From the NCBI GenBank assembly GCA_963576475.1, contig OY754990.1:5361756-5425755 (forward strand): 64,000 nucleotides of DNA, written 5' to 3'. Position numbers and translations under genes: made by a program. This document shows, in pieces, positions 54,641 through 64,000 of the stretch. Every line of letters starts with the position of its first letter. Positions within the stretch are counted from its first letter, which is position 1. The DNA is from Molanna angustata (taxonomy: Eukaryota > Arthropoda > Insecta > Trichoptera > Molannidae). Under the pieces are notes generated by a model, which saw nothing but the letters and a program-made list of their open reading frames with translations, did not search any database and was not told the DNA's origin.

Positions 54641-55030
54641 TTTTTGCCAAATCCTAAAATTCGCGGTTCGATAATAATTTGTCCCATAATATGGGACGTT
54701 CATGGACAGAAATTAAAATTTCTGTTTCTGACATGTCAAAAAACAATGGCGCCGCTATCAATTCGTGCAAAAATATCAAACCAACTGATCGCGTTCGCTT
54801 CGCATCGCGCCGCGCCGCATCGAAACCAACTCGCGGTCGGTAACGTAAGACACTACCATAGTTACCGACTGTTTGTTATTTTCGCGCCACGCCGCGCCGC
54901 TTCGCATTCGCTTTGAATCGCCTACGTAGGACGTCGCGTTACAAAGTTACAGACTGTTTATTATTTTCGCGCCGCGCCGCTTCGCGTTCGCTTTGAATCG
55001 CCTATGTAGGACATCGCGAAACCTATGGAA
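54640..55030 (-). mobile_element. right half of GC-rich inverted-repeat elements
   Basis: 'aaaatatcaaaccaactgat' and CGCGTTCGCTTCGC repeat the segment at 53510-53545. GCGTTCGCTTTGAATCGCCT occurs in slightly different form at about 54900 and 54980, each ending in GTAGGACGTCGCG or GTAGGACATCGCG. This gives several tandem or nested ends of the same family. Confidence 0.55.
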
Positions 55031-55039
55031 GAGCAGGGC

Positions 55040-55290
55040 CGACGCCTTAATATTGGCGAAAAGTTGGCGATTTACAGGTACCACACCACGTGAACAGTAC
55101 ATTCAGTTCTTCGATTTCCACGATAAGTGAATGATGCAGGCTGGATTCTCGCCGCGGTGGGGTAGTATAAGTAAGCTCATGGATAAAGCCCAACATACCA
55201 GCTCCGACTATATGGGACAGATCATCCTGGCGCCGAAGGATTAAGAGAGCCGACCCTACCTAAAGTAGGACAAGGCTAAGTAAAAGAAGT
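55040..55290. other. unclassified, moderately GC-rich segment
   Basis: Reads like a LINE 3' end on the plus strand (…LMDKAQHTSSDYMGQIILAPK then stops) but has no firm motif. Ends before repeat R. Confidence 0.3.
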
Positions 55291-55299
55291 ATAGGTATG

Positions 55300-55770
55300 G
55301 ATGCTATTGGGGTTGTTATTTAATTAAGAATATAATATATCAGAAGGTTGCGATTTTAATGTGAGTGTTCAAATTACTTCCCAATAACATACATCACTAT
55401 ATAAGATATTGCAATTTGGTTATCAGTTAATTAGTAGAAATAAAAATAGTAATTGAGTGATGAAGGGTTTCATAGTAAAAGATTATTTACTTAATTTACA
55501 TATATTTTCGGTTTAAATAAGTTACAATATTATACATACTTGATAAATGTACAGATGTTCGCGATGTTTGGGTTGATATAACTTTTATAATTATTTCTAA
55601 TGTTAACACTGTTAACGTCTGGTCGGCTGATGGGCGAATGACGAACCGCGCTGCATATTCGATTCAGGAATTGACGTCCTTTGGCCATTTTCGTTAATCT
55701 GAATGAGATGTGAGACTATCCGACGAATGACGTTTCCATTATTTGTGGTGCATAACGTCGCCACATAAGA
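55300..55770 (-). repeat. dispersed repeat R, copy 2 of 2
   Basis: Inverted counterpart of 32080-32560, with the same block order (from 'attggggttgttatttaatt' to 'gtgcataacgtcgccaca'). Confidence 0.7.
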
Positions 55771-56594
55771 AAGATTATTTGTCTTGTTCTTTCGGATTTT
55801 TTCCTCACATTTGGCGCTCCAGATTCCTTATTGGCTGGCACAACTGCACCATTCAAATCTATGGTGGATTCGATCCTGCACTTTCCGTCTATACTCGCTC
55901 GCCTAATTCGGGGCGATGACGAAAATGAATAAATGTCAGATCTCACAATGGGCATTGTTAATGATTATCGGGAGACAAAAAAACTGGTATTTTTGACATG
56001 ATTTGTAGTACTTTATATGATAGAAGCAAATTTAGAAACTTAAACAATAGACGATCTTATGTGAGGGATGTTTTAATGTCGTTGAGGCGATGGACGCATG
56101 GAGATAAAGAAAAATTTTGAGTCATCATTCGTTTGAGAGTTTTGAAATAGATTTTCAAAATAATTTTATTTATTTATTTATTTAATATACAGAGACACCA
56201 ACAGAACACTGAACGACACAAACAAAAAAAACATGAAACAAAAAAAAATAGAATCTCCAGTGCTCCAATAACAGGTATCTCCCGCATGGTTATTGTGCAT
56301 AATTAGGTAGGTACAATCAACGTCTCCTGACCATTCAAATTATAAAAAAGACATTACTGTTCACAGTTAAAAGGAAAGTTTAAAATACACATATACATAT
56401 ATGTAGGAAAACAAAAAGAAAACAAATGATGAACTTATAAGATAAAACAAAAAAAAAAAGAAGGAATAATTGAACTGAGACAAAAAAAATAGATTTTAGC
56501 CCAGCATACTTTAAAGGATAAAAATTAGCAATTTATCAAAGATCAATTTCTATAAAATATGTACGTCATTGTCATTACATTAAATAGTCACAAC

Positions 56595-56663
56595 GATTCA
56601 GACGCAACGTCTGAATCTACCAATACAATGACACTCTGACACGGCAGAATGTCACTGTATTGG
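56595..56663. repeat. two adjacent short hairpins
   Basis: GATTCAGACG-CAA-CGTCTGAATC (56595-56617, 10 bp perfect), directly followed by CCAATACAATGACA ... TGTCACTGTATTGG (56620-56663, one mismatch, 16-nt loop). No known family recognised. Confidence 0.7.
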
Positions 56664-56944
56664 CAGGTGCCTACGCGAATGCAATGTAACGACACTCAAT
56701 AAAGAACGTCGCGGACAATATCGCGAACTCGGCAACATGCCCGTCTAACTAGAATATTTTAAGTAAGACTTATAAGTAATATGTTGTCGAATTTGCTGGT
56801 TTATATGTCGTACTTTACACGTGTTAGTAATTTTTTATTTTTAAAACTATATATATTAAATAAAAAACAAAACATACAATCAAGATACCAAATTATCCTA
56901 ATACAAAATACAATTAAACAGAGATTTATCAATTAAACAGAGAT

Positions 56945-57060
56945 GGGTTTGTTATCCAGTGCTCGCGAGTTCGAATCCTGCCACGACCGATTTCGTTCAC
57001 CTGTAGAACAAGCATTTATGCTTAATTAGGGTATTTTTGAGGATTTGGGGGTATATATTT
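56945..57060 (+). mobile_element. SINE family A, 5'-truncated
   Basis: Starts within the head (CAGTGCTCGCGAGTTCGAAT), then CCTGCCACGACCGATTTCGT and 'cacctgtagaacaagcattt'. Box A is missing. Confidence 0.7.
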
Positions 57061-57104
57061 AATTATTGGTTTTTATCAGAAGAGCCTGAACACATTTTTG
57101 AGGA

Positions 57105-57445
57105 ATGTATTTTAATTATGTTATTAATAGAATGAAAATGAACACATTGAGATGGTTTGGCCACATGGGGAGAATGAATGAGGAACGCCTGACGAAGAAA
57201 ATATACATTGCGGACAGGAATGGAATGAGAGGTCGGGGCCGCTCAAGAAAAGGATGGCACGTCCATGTGAACGGTATTTTGAAAGACGGAAATGTTAGAA
57301 GCGTGAACAACAGAAGAACATGTATAAGACGATGTATGAATGTTGACGAGGTGATGAATGTAAGTATATGTCAAGATAGAAGTAAGTGCCGTTCGGTTCT
57401 CTCTGCCTACCCCGTGAGGGACGTGGCGTGATGGTATATATGTAT
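57105..57445 (+). pseudogene. RTE-like LINE C-terminus, family A
   Basis: The open frame 57105-57431 reads RMKMNTLRWFGHMGRMNEER, LTKKIYIADRNGMRGRGRSR, KGWHVHVNGILKDGNVRSVN ... YPVRDVA, then GGCGTGATGGTATATATGTA. Catalytic domain missing. Several substitutions against the copy at 21798-22320. Confidence 0.8.
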
Positions 57446-57799
57446 GTATTTAAATTGTGTCAAAAGTTCAAACAATATAAAAGATATCTCAATTCTCTAA
57501 GATAGATAAATATGGTGTACGGTTCAATGTGCCTACCCAATAAGTCGAACGGCGTGATTTACAAAATGTCAGTTTTTTTTTACTTTCAATTATTCGCGTG
57601 TGTAGTACGTTCACGTCCGTTTATTTTATTTTATGGCCTGCTATGTAATAAAATTTGGGGGGAATGGGCGCGTGGTGCGCCCCAAGTTATAGCCCCAAAA
57701 CTTTCAAGATCTTAATCCCCACAACTATCAGCTACTCTAGCCCCTTGAATGTTTAAACACGGCTGCGTTTGTCAATACACATTTTTAACATCATATACA

Positions 57800-58905
57800 C
57801 GAAATGAATTGTTTGTCATTTTTACTCTCCACACTATGGAATAGTGGAGAGTCATGATTTCACAATTTTTAAGCGTATTTTTTTACATCAATTTCTCAAC
57901 GGGTATCACGTAGAGAGTGCACACTATGAGTTTCGTTGTGATGTGTTTATATGTATGGCGTACGGATTATCCTTTTTGTGTCCTCTCTACAGCCCAAACT
58001 ATAAGTCCGATCGACTTCATATTAACATCATATGTGTAAAGTGCATAGACCTAAGGCTGATTTTCCATAGACAACTTTTAATTTCTTCTGTATGATTTCA
58101 TCATTTACGTTGTTTTTTTTTGTGTCCTCTCTACAGCCCAAACTATAAGTCCGATTGACTTCATATTGTTATCATAATTGTAAAGTCCATAAACTTAGAG
58201 CTGATTAGTTTTCCATAGATATCCGTTAATTTCTTCTCTATTATTTCATCTGTCCAAATTTTCAAAATGCTCTCACGGTCTGGAAAATAGAGGTATTTTT
58301 ATGCTGTTTAAAATTGTGATACAATAAAAATACAACCATCAAAAATTCAAAGATTGTCTTAATTTAAAGAAAAAAATCTATGGCCAGCCATATCAATGTA
58401 AAATAGATTTCATATTTGTATGAAAAATGTATAATAATAACAGAAATGAAATAGCTTCTGTATGGGAAAATTGAGTGATCAACTTCATATTGATATTGTA
58501 TGTATGTGTCTCTATAGACAAGTGTATTTTTTACTCTCCACTTCTATCTTCCTCAAGGGGTAGGCAATGAGAACCGCATTCTTCTATCTTGACACATACA
58601 TCACCTCATCAACATTGATACACTGTCTCATACGTGCTCATCTTGCTAGTAATGCAATTTTACTTAAAATTTCTTAACAGATATTATGTAGAAAGTGCAT
58701 ACTATGAGTTTCGTGACAATGTTTTTGTGTGTATGGTGTATTGTGAAAGCTTTTGTCCTTCGGGAATCTTATATTTTTTTAAGAATCTAATATATATTTA
58801 CATACTTAATAAAAATTCATTTAGAGATTGTCAAACTTTCAAGAAGAAAAAAATGAACACTTACTATGGTGTGGAGAGTTTAGTGTTGGCTACAACCCAC
58901 TCGTT
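57800..58905. mobile_element. family-L related element, rearranged
   Basis: Pieces in order: an inner hairpin CTCTCCACACTATGGAATAG/AGTGGAGAG (57823-57852), 'caatttctcaacgggtatca', TACAGCCCAAACTATAAGTC twice (about 57988 and 58134), and a terminal 'gctacaacccactcgttat' at 58885-58905. A short RTE-A fragment (58550-58640) lies inside. No coding. Confidence 0.55.
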
Positions 58906-59164
58906 ATCAAAAAATAGCATATTTAAATATTTTGTTCACTCATGTTTTAGAATATTTATTTATTTATTAATTTATCATTTCCTGGAGGACTAACAGCTAT
59001 ACATAAGTGTTACATTTAATATAATAATTTAACAGCCAATCACAAGTCTTTGCTGATAGGCCATACCGTCGCGCTTAGTTTTCAAGATGTATAATATCAC
59101 TTGATTATATAATAAATATGTTTCTGTAACAATGTTTCATTCTGAAACCGATGAAACCATATTC

Positions 59165-59345
59165 CAAACAGTAGAATTCAATAATAATTGTGATAAATAT
59201 AAATACAACGAATTTATCTGTCTTCCGTCGGCCGTTTCGACTTATGTAAGAGGCTTGATTATGGCCTGGCTTAATCCTTGTGGTTAATCCAGTTGATTAT
59301 GGCCCTGTAAGCCGAAACGGTCGTCGAAAGACAGATAAATTTGTT
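59165..59345 (+). mobile_element. Penelope-like short element with hammerhead-like core (copy d)
   Basis: 'acagtagaattcaata' (59168-59183), then imperfect inverted arms: 59205-59244 (ACAACGAATTTATCTGTCTT..GGCCGTTTCG) and 59304-59346. Core: CCAG (59289-59292), UUGAUUAU, stem II GGC/GCC (59301-59303, 59311-59313), GAAAC (59314-59318), GGUC, GUC. The CUGG partner of stem I is lost here (GAAA instead). It abuts the piggyBac-like remnant. Confidence 0.55.
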
Positions 59346-59617
59346 GTGGAATATCCCTTAATTAGGCGCATGAAGAAAATCACACAAGTAGTCGCATGGG
59401 GTCACTACTGACCCCAAAGAAATAAATGAAAATGGAGTGGAAGAAATAAATAAAACGAAGTATGTATTATCAAAAATATTTAAATGCTTTATTATAATCA
59501 TGATAAAGAAACAAAAACATAAATTTGACTTTAAACAATAAAAACACAAAACAACTTCTAATTCCTCTTAAAACTATGTATTTTTGGTAGAGCCGAGATC
59601 AACTTATAAAATAAATA

Positions 59618-60106
59618 TTATTCAGATTCATCAGCAGATTCATCTATTCTGCATCCATTGCAGTAAGCCCTGAAGTATTGCTGACAAACAAGTTTACCAC
59701 ACTTATGGCATTTATTTGGCACTTTTTGTCTTGACGAACAGCGACCGCGCTCAGGAGTTAATAATAATAATAAACACTTCCTTGCACCCTGCGTAAGTGG
59801 CGAGTTTATTGCCTTATGGAAATTTCTTCCAACTAAACATTGTTTCCAGCCCAGAGAAGCAATATTTGCTTGAGAAATGATTTTTAATAAATTTCTCCTC
59901 TGCTGGAAATCGAACTTAATCGAATTTAATTGATGCATAACTTTCTGTATATCGTGAACCTCACGAAGCCACTTTTTTGTCGAAGAAGGGACAGCACGCT
60001 GTTGAATACGACTTTTCTGGTAATCTTCCACTAGTTCCTCCGTTAGTTTTTTCAAGAAAATCCGCCTTATTATGTGTGCTACTCTTATCAGTATTCGATA
60101 CAGCAA
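59618..60106 (-). pseudogene. piggyBac-like transposase C-terminus, split by a SINE
   Basis: The minus-strand frame has IFLKKLTEELVEDYQKSRIQ, a linker, and a Cys-rich tail TPERGRCSSRQKVPNKCHKC, GKLVCQQYFRAYCNGC, matching the C-x(n)-K...C-x2-C-x4-C...(H/Y)C metal-binding end usual in piggyBac transposases. Between KFD and TPERG about 50 codons are translated SINE-C body, so the frame stays open by chance. The catalytic Asp-rich core is missing. The frame start at 60106 is not a natural start. Confidence 0.5.
59762..59905 (-). mobile_element. SINE family C body, headless
   Basis: Matches the body of 31320-31440 (AACACTTCCTTGCACCCTGC, GTAAGTGGCGAGTTTATTGC, AGCAATATTTGCTTGAG, 'aatttctcctctg'). 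It ends at the start of box B (GGAAATCGAACTTAATC). Inserted in the piggyBac-like transposase tail. Confidence 0.7.
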
Positions 60107-60212
60107 TAATTCATATTGAAGTTTTAAAACAAAAAAGGAATAAATTACAGAAATAAAGACAAGAATATATAAATTAAATATGCATTACAATTATACACAA
60201 ACATTAGTAACA

Positions 60213-61253
60213 TTCGACTCTATTGAAAAATGGGGTATAATTGAAGCACTGAATGACGCAAAAGTCGACTCACGATATACCAAATTGATCAAATTTATAT
60301 ATGACTATGCCACAATGGATGTGAAAATCGATAATAATACAAAAACAGATAAAATAAAAATCAAAAGAGGCGTTAGACAAGGAGATACCATCTCTCCCAA
60401 GCTGTTCACTCTGGTCTTAGAAAATATATTTAAAACACTAAACTGGGAAAACCGAGGAATAAAAATCGATGGTACATGCTTGACTCATCTCCGTTTTGCA
60501 GACGATATCGTACTTCTTAGCAACGACCTGGAAGAACTGACTGTTATGATTAAAGATCTCCATGACGCTTCCATGAGATTTGGGCTAGAAATGAACCACA
60601 GCAAAACCAAAATCATGAGTCCGTCCAACAGAAATATAAAAATTGATGACAAAATAATTGAAACTGTTGAAGAATACATTTACCTCGGACATAAAATAAG
60701 AATGGGAAAAGAAAATCAGGTGGCAGAAGTACCCAGAAGAATTGGACTTGGTTGGGCAGCCTTCGGGAAACTCAGTTATATAATGAAAAATAAGGATATC
60801 CCCATCAATTTAAAAAGAAAAATCTATGAATCATGTATATTGCCTGTAATGACATATGGTTTGGAAACAATGTCCCTGACCATAAATACTGTCCACAAAT
60901 TAAAATGTGCACAACGATCCATGGAGCGGCAAATGCTGGGCATAAGTCTGAGGGATAAAATAACCAATATAGAAATCAGACGCCGAACAAAAATCGCCGA
61001 TATCATGGATCGGATCGCAAAATTGAAGTGGCAATGGGCAGGACACGTGGCCAGACAGCCAAATTCAAAATGGACTCCCAAAGTCTTAAAGTGGAGGCCA
61101 TGGGAAGACAAAAGAGGTGTCGGTCGGCCACAGAAGAGATGGGCCGACGATATTGTTGCGATCGCCGGAAAGAAATGGATTGAAGCGGCACAGAATAGAG
61201 GAAAATGGAGACAAATGGAAGAGGCCTACATCCAGCAGTGGAGGGAAGGCTAG
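60213..61253 (+). CDS. RTE-type endonuclease-reverse transcriptase, C-terminal two-thirds of RT plus tail
   Basis: LINE RNA-directed DNA polymerase. It begins at FDSIEKWGII (just after the first catalytic Asp of motif A, which is lost). Then follow IKRGVRQGDTISPKLFTLVL (motif B), LTHLRFADDIVLLS (motif C with the FADD box), NHSKTKIM, VEEYIYLGHKI, VMTYGLETMSLT, KLKWQWAGHVAR and RGVGRPQKRWADDI. About 346 codons, no stop. The upstream in-frame ATG at 60180 lies in target DNA and gives 11 foreign codons, so I start the feature at the element boundary. Catalytically incomplete because motif A is truncated and the endonuclease is absent. Confidence 0.85.
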   Translation, partial: FDSIEKWGIIEALNDAKVDSRYTKLIKFIYDYATMDVKIDNNTKTDKIKIKRGVRQGDTISPKLFTLVLENIFKTLNWENRGIKIDGTCLTHLRFADDIVLLSNDLEELTVMIKDLHDASMRFGLEMNHSKTKIMSPSNRNIKIDDKIIETVEEYIYLGHKIRMGKENQVAEVPRRIGLGWAAFGKLSYIMKNKDIPINLKRKIYESCILPVMTYGLETMSLTINTVHKLKCAQRSMERQMLGISLRDKITNIEIRRRTKIADIMDRIAKLKWQWAGHVARQPNSKWTPKVLKWRPWEDKRGVGRPQKRWADDIVAIAGKKWIEAAQNRGKWRQMEEAYIQQWREG

Positions 61254-61272
61254 GAAGAAGAAGAAGAAGAAG
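60213..61272 (+). mobile_element. RTE-type LINE, family B, 5'-truncated, 10-bp target duplication
   Basis: ATTAGTAACA is present immediately before (60203-60212) and after (61273-61282) the insert. The 3' end is a GAAGAAG run. The reading frame is open from the truncation point to the stop at 61251-61253, so this is probably one of the youngest insertions here. It lies inside the piggyBac-like remnant. Confidence 0.9.
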
Positions 61273-61559
61273 ATTAGTAACAATAAATAAATAGATATAA
61301 GTAAAAACACAAAAATTAATACTTAATTTTCGCCAAAAATTGTTCCGTAATTGGTCGCATGGGGTCAGCACCTAAGAGACCAGCGACATTTGCGTACGCG
61401 TTGATTTTCCAACCGTAACCGATTTGCATACCCCGCGGGGAGGTAGGAAGCTAGAATGAGCGCTGTCGCGTTCCATACACTTTATGATATTTTTTTTTCA
61501 ATTTGAAACTGTCATGACCCCATGCGCCTAATTAAGGGTTAAATATTTAAATGTTCAAA

Positions 61560-61735
61560 TTCATCATTATTATGTTAACTTCGGTTGCAGGCTCGCCTCT
61601 TTCTATTGTATTTTGCCTGTGAGATGATATTGTTGCCTGTTGTATTTTCGATTACCCTCCTCTCATGGGACACTCCAATACTCTGATAATAGAATAAAAA
61701 TTAAGCACCATTTCATGCCGGCGCCATACATCGAT
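61560..61735 (-). mobile_element. copy of the dispersed element seen at 23935-24240
   Basis: Minus strand: 'ggcgccggcatgaaatggtg', GGAGTGTCCCATGAGAGGAG, 'ggtaatcgaaaatacaacag', GCAACAATATCATCTCACAG and AGGCGAGCCTGCAACCGAAG. It covers the satellite-forming region in single copy, then continues differently. Confidence 0.65.
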
Positions 61736-62313
61736 TATTGTAATATACACGATCACAAAAATTGTTCATTTTTTATTAATTTAAAATAATAGTAGCTAAA
61801 TTTTGAAAATCTTGGACACGTCAATGAGGGAAGGTTTTATTACTGTGATATAAGCCTCAAAAGCGAGTTTTCGTCTTGGACATTCAACACTTAAACATTA
61901 AAACGAGGAGTTAAAGTCAACACTTATCAGACGAGATCAGTTTGGGTTGATAGTGTTTTGTAGTACCTATCCTTAATAGACTACGCTTTTAACAAGATAT
62001 TTTAACTCCATTGTCTCAGTTGAGTTCTTGAAAATTCTTTTTTTTTTCAATTTTCTGACAATTAAATGGATATGCAGAACTATTCTGGGGGGGGGGGATG
62101 CAGATTCCATTAAACCGTGAAATCAAAATCCTCATAATAACCCATATCACGGATATACATGATTATCTTATTGAGTTCTATAATATCATAAAATTTAGAT
62201 AGCCGCAGAATAGTTCTGCTTATCCATTTTACTGAAAGATTTTTTTTTATTACATATACCAAATATTACGTTACTTTATATAAGCAACATAATAAATAAA
62301 TTAGGATAGTTTG

Positions 62314-62350
62314 TACCACCTCACTAGGCTAGGCCTGTTCCGAGGTGGTA
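62314..62350 (-). other. LINE 3'-end hairpin (outer stem TACCACCTC/GAGGTGGTA)
   Basis: Perfect 9-bp outer stem (62314-62322 with 62342-62350), inner stem AGGC/GCCT (62326-62329, 62333-62336), conserved ACT and GTTC. The LINE sequence to its right (62350-62950) is worn. Confidence 0.7.
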
Positions 62351-62391
62351 GACTAGTTACATAATATTAATTACTAAGTCCTTGTAGGCTG

Positions 62392-62603
62392 TTATATAGA
62401 ATGATTGTGTAGTGTAGCCCATGGTCCACTTATTGAGTCCTATGTTAGTAGTTTTGTCGTGTATGTATGTTGTTATGTCGTGTATGTATGTAAGCTTTTA
62501 TATAGAATGATTGTGTAGTGTAGCCCATGGTCCACTTATTGAGTCCTATGTTAGTAGTTTTGTCTTGTATGTATGTTGTTATGAATTGAGAATTTGCTGA
62601 CAA
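62392..62603. repeat. 106-bp direct duplication
   Basis: TTATATAGAATGATTGTGTA starts at 62392 and again at 62498, with nearly identical following sequence ('cccatggtccacttattgag', 'tatgttagtagttttgtc'). Unrelated in sequence to the satellite of the same period at 15394. Confidence 0.9.
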
Positions 62604-62984
62604 TAGTTGATTGATAGCTTTGTTATATAACCATGTTTGTATTGTATGTTTAAGTCTTGTATTTTATATTAAATATATGTTCTATATATCTTTTGCAACT
62701 AAATTTAGTATCTTTGGAGCCATGTATTAATAATGTCTATGTCCGTATATAGTGTTTGTCTTCGGAGTGAATAGTTGATGTCTGTGTCTTGTATCTTGAG
62801 AATGTTGACCAGTGATATGATTTTTGTCATAATTTTTAAAGTGAATAAGAATTTGTTTAATATAGAGTTGTGCTGTAGTAAGTACCTACGTTAAAGTCTT
62901 TAAATAGTTGAATGGTCGGGAAATGGAAAGGATTTTTAATAATTAGTTTAATATTGTTCTATTTTATGACATTTTTTTAACACC

Positions 62985-63870
62985 GAAATAGAGACGAAGT
63001 TGTAATATTACACAAGGCAATTTGAACCAGGAACACAAGGCAATTTTAGGGCTTACGATCTGTCATCGGCTGATTTACGTGATCACTTTACATGTTCACC
63101 AATGTTGCATTCTTATTGAGTTCCCTTATCAATGCAAATTTTTTAATATCCTATATATTTTAATAATGAGAAACTGACCGTTTGAAAATATGCTGAAATA
63201 ATGTTTTATTTTATTAGGTTATGCGTATCCGCAAACCTGTCGCTGGTTACCCTACACGGTGGTGGTGTATAACGAGTTTTACTTTATATACATATATGCA
63301 GATGATTTTCATTTTTTTCCAATAATTTTACTGTTCATTAATGCATAAATAAGTAAATTATGAAACAAACTAGTTAATACATAAATAAATAAATAAACAA
63401 GCAATAATATGTGCAAATAAAATATATATAATAAATAAATAAATATTTTTTCCTTGGATTATCTCTATTGTATCCTGACCATTGATCCGTTAGTTCATTC
63501 CGTTAAGGCCCCCATTCACGATCATGCCATCCTTCCAAATGGCTTGCTATCACTCCAAAATGCGCTCGTGAGTTTCAAACAAAAATTAGTTTTAATTCTG
63601 ATGATGAGTTTTATACAACTGCTATAGCAGTTTGTATCAGAATTAAAACTCATTTTTGTTTGAAACTCACGAGCGCATTTTGGAGTGATGGCAAGCCGTT
63701 TGGCAGGATGGCACGATCGTGAATGGGGGCCTTAAGAACGTTCGAAACTTCAACCACATTGAAATACACCATCGCCATCTATGAAGAAACCAAGAAACCT
63801 TTTTGTAACGCCATCTATTGAGAAATTGTTTTTTTTGTAAACAACGAAAGCAACAGTACTTATACATGAG
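62985..63870. mobile_element. MITE family M, copy split by a palindromic insertion
   Basis: The left part has 'aatagagacgaagttgtaat', CTGTCATCGGCTGATTTACG and 'gttcaccaatgttgcattct'. The right part, 63785-63860, has 'accaagaaacctttttgtaa', CGCCATCTATTGAGAAATTG and 'aaagcaacag'. Both match 18440-18740 in order. The 63190-63780 stretch between them is later material, including the palindrome. Confidence 0.55.
63507..63731. mobile_element. 225-bp palindromic MITE flanked by TTAA
   Basis: Arms of about 95 bp (GGCCCCCATTCACGATC..., ACTCCAAAATGCGCTCGTGA, GTTTCAAACAAAAAT..) are inverted copies with only a few mismatches. The central 'acaactgctatagcagtttg' is also palindromic. TTAA flanks both sides (63503-63506, 63732-63735). 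No ORF. Confidence 0.75.
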
Positions 63871-64000
63871 GTAACAATGCTCTCGCACATACATATGTCA
63901 ACCATGATCTGCGCCAGAAATATAAGTTCATTTTCGACTCTGTGTTGTATTTTAAAACTAATGTATAAAACATGTTCCAATTAGATATTGTGTCCGATTA

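Larger units (their letters stand above)
59355..61538 (-). mobile_element. piggyBac-like DNA transposon remnant
   Basis: Inverted ends CCCTTAATTAGGCGCATG (59355) and its complement (to 61538). TTAA follows the right end (61539-61542), while the left flank reads ATAT. CGCATGGGGTCA recurs inside both ends (59394, about 61357, and inverted at 61516). Termini starting CCC next to TTAA are characteristic of piggyBac elements. It holds a transposase tail, a SINE-C fragment (59762-59905) and an RTE copy (60213-61272). Confidence 0.6.

Noticed and set aside
60180..60212. ATG at 60180 as the start of the RTE protein
   Set aside because: It lies in the target sequence and target duplication before the element boundary at 60213.
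62092..62098. G-run as a possible G-quadruplex
   Set aside because: A single short run without further G-tracts nearby.

Overview
This 64 kb window looks like AT-rich, repeat-dense insect DNA, most likely from a moth or butterfly. That is inference. It rests on the lepidopteran-type RTE and Jockey/CR1 LINE remnants, the many TAGGTA/TACCTA tracts (for example 25080-25130 and 50270-50410) and a short degenerate TTAGG tract at 9816-9847. I found no host protein-coding gene, no rRNA and no convincing functional tRNA gene. Almost every protein-like stretch is the C-terminal end of a 5'-truncated non-LTR retrotransposon, a transposase remnant, or low-complexity translation.

Layout. 1-12 kb: a CR1/Jockey-like LINE, a tRNA-derived SINE, a TA-flanked pogo-like DNA transposon with a LINE inserted in it, several more LINE ends, a foldback at 9069-9248 and a 141-bp tandem repeat. 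12-18 kb: an 840-bp inverted-repeat element, a SINE, and a 16-unit, 106-bp satellite that grew out of one copy of a dispersed element. 18-25 kb: an inverted-repeat MITE, the first of three Helitron-like elements, and a decayed 'TTTATTGGGACAAA' array broken up by later insertions. 25-37 kb: a GC-rich LINE-5'-end-like block, RTE and Jockey-like fragments, a long (TTTA)n tract and a remnant with R2-type endonuclease signature. 37-46 kb: a 1.5 kb near-palindromic element, Helitron-like copies 2 and 3, and an RTE copy split by a Penelope-like insertion. 46-56 kb: an element with inverted arrays of a TTCGAA motif, a TAGGTA-rich array, and the longest open LINE reading frame (51504-52793, minus strand). 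56-64 kb: a piggyBac-like remnant (59355-61538) containing a young RTE copy with a clean 10-bp target duplication, then MITE fragments and a 225-bp palindrome flanked by TTAA.

How the parts relate. The window is a record of nested insertion, and target duplications and interruptions give relative order in several places. Two signals may be under-described. First, at least ten copies of a LINE 3'-end hairpin change stem sequence while staying paired and keep the same unpaired bases, as expected for an RNA recognised by its reverse transcriptase. Second, a family of short elements carries a hammerhead-ribozyme-like layout (stem I, core, stem II, GAAAC, GUC/GUU, stem I), often flanked by inverted arms. 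This resembles Penelope-like element terminal repeats. A related arrangement at 43204-43689 has 86-bp perfect inverted arms, a 38-bp one-sided tail and a 13-bp target duplication.
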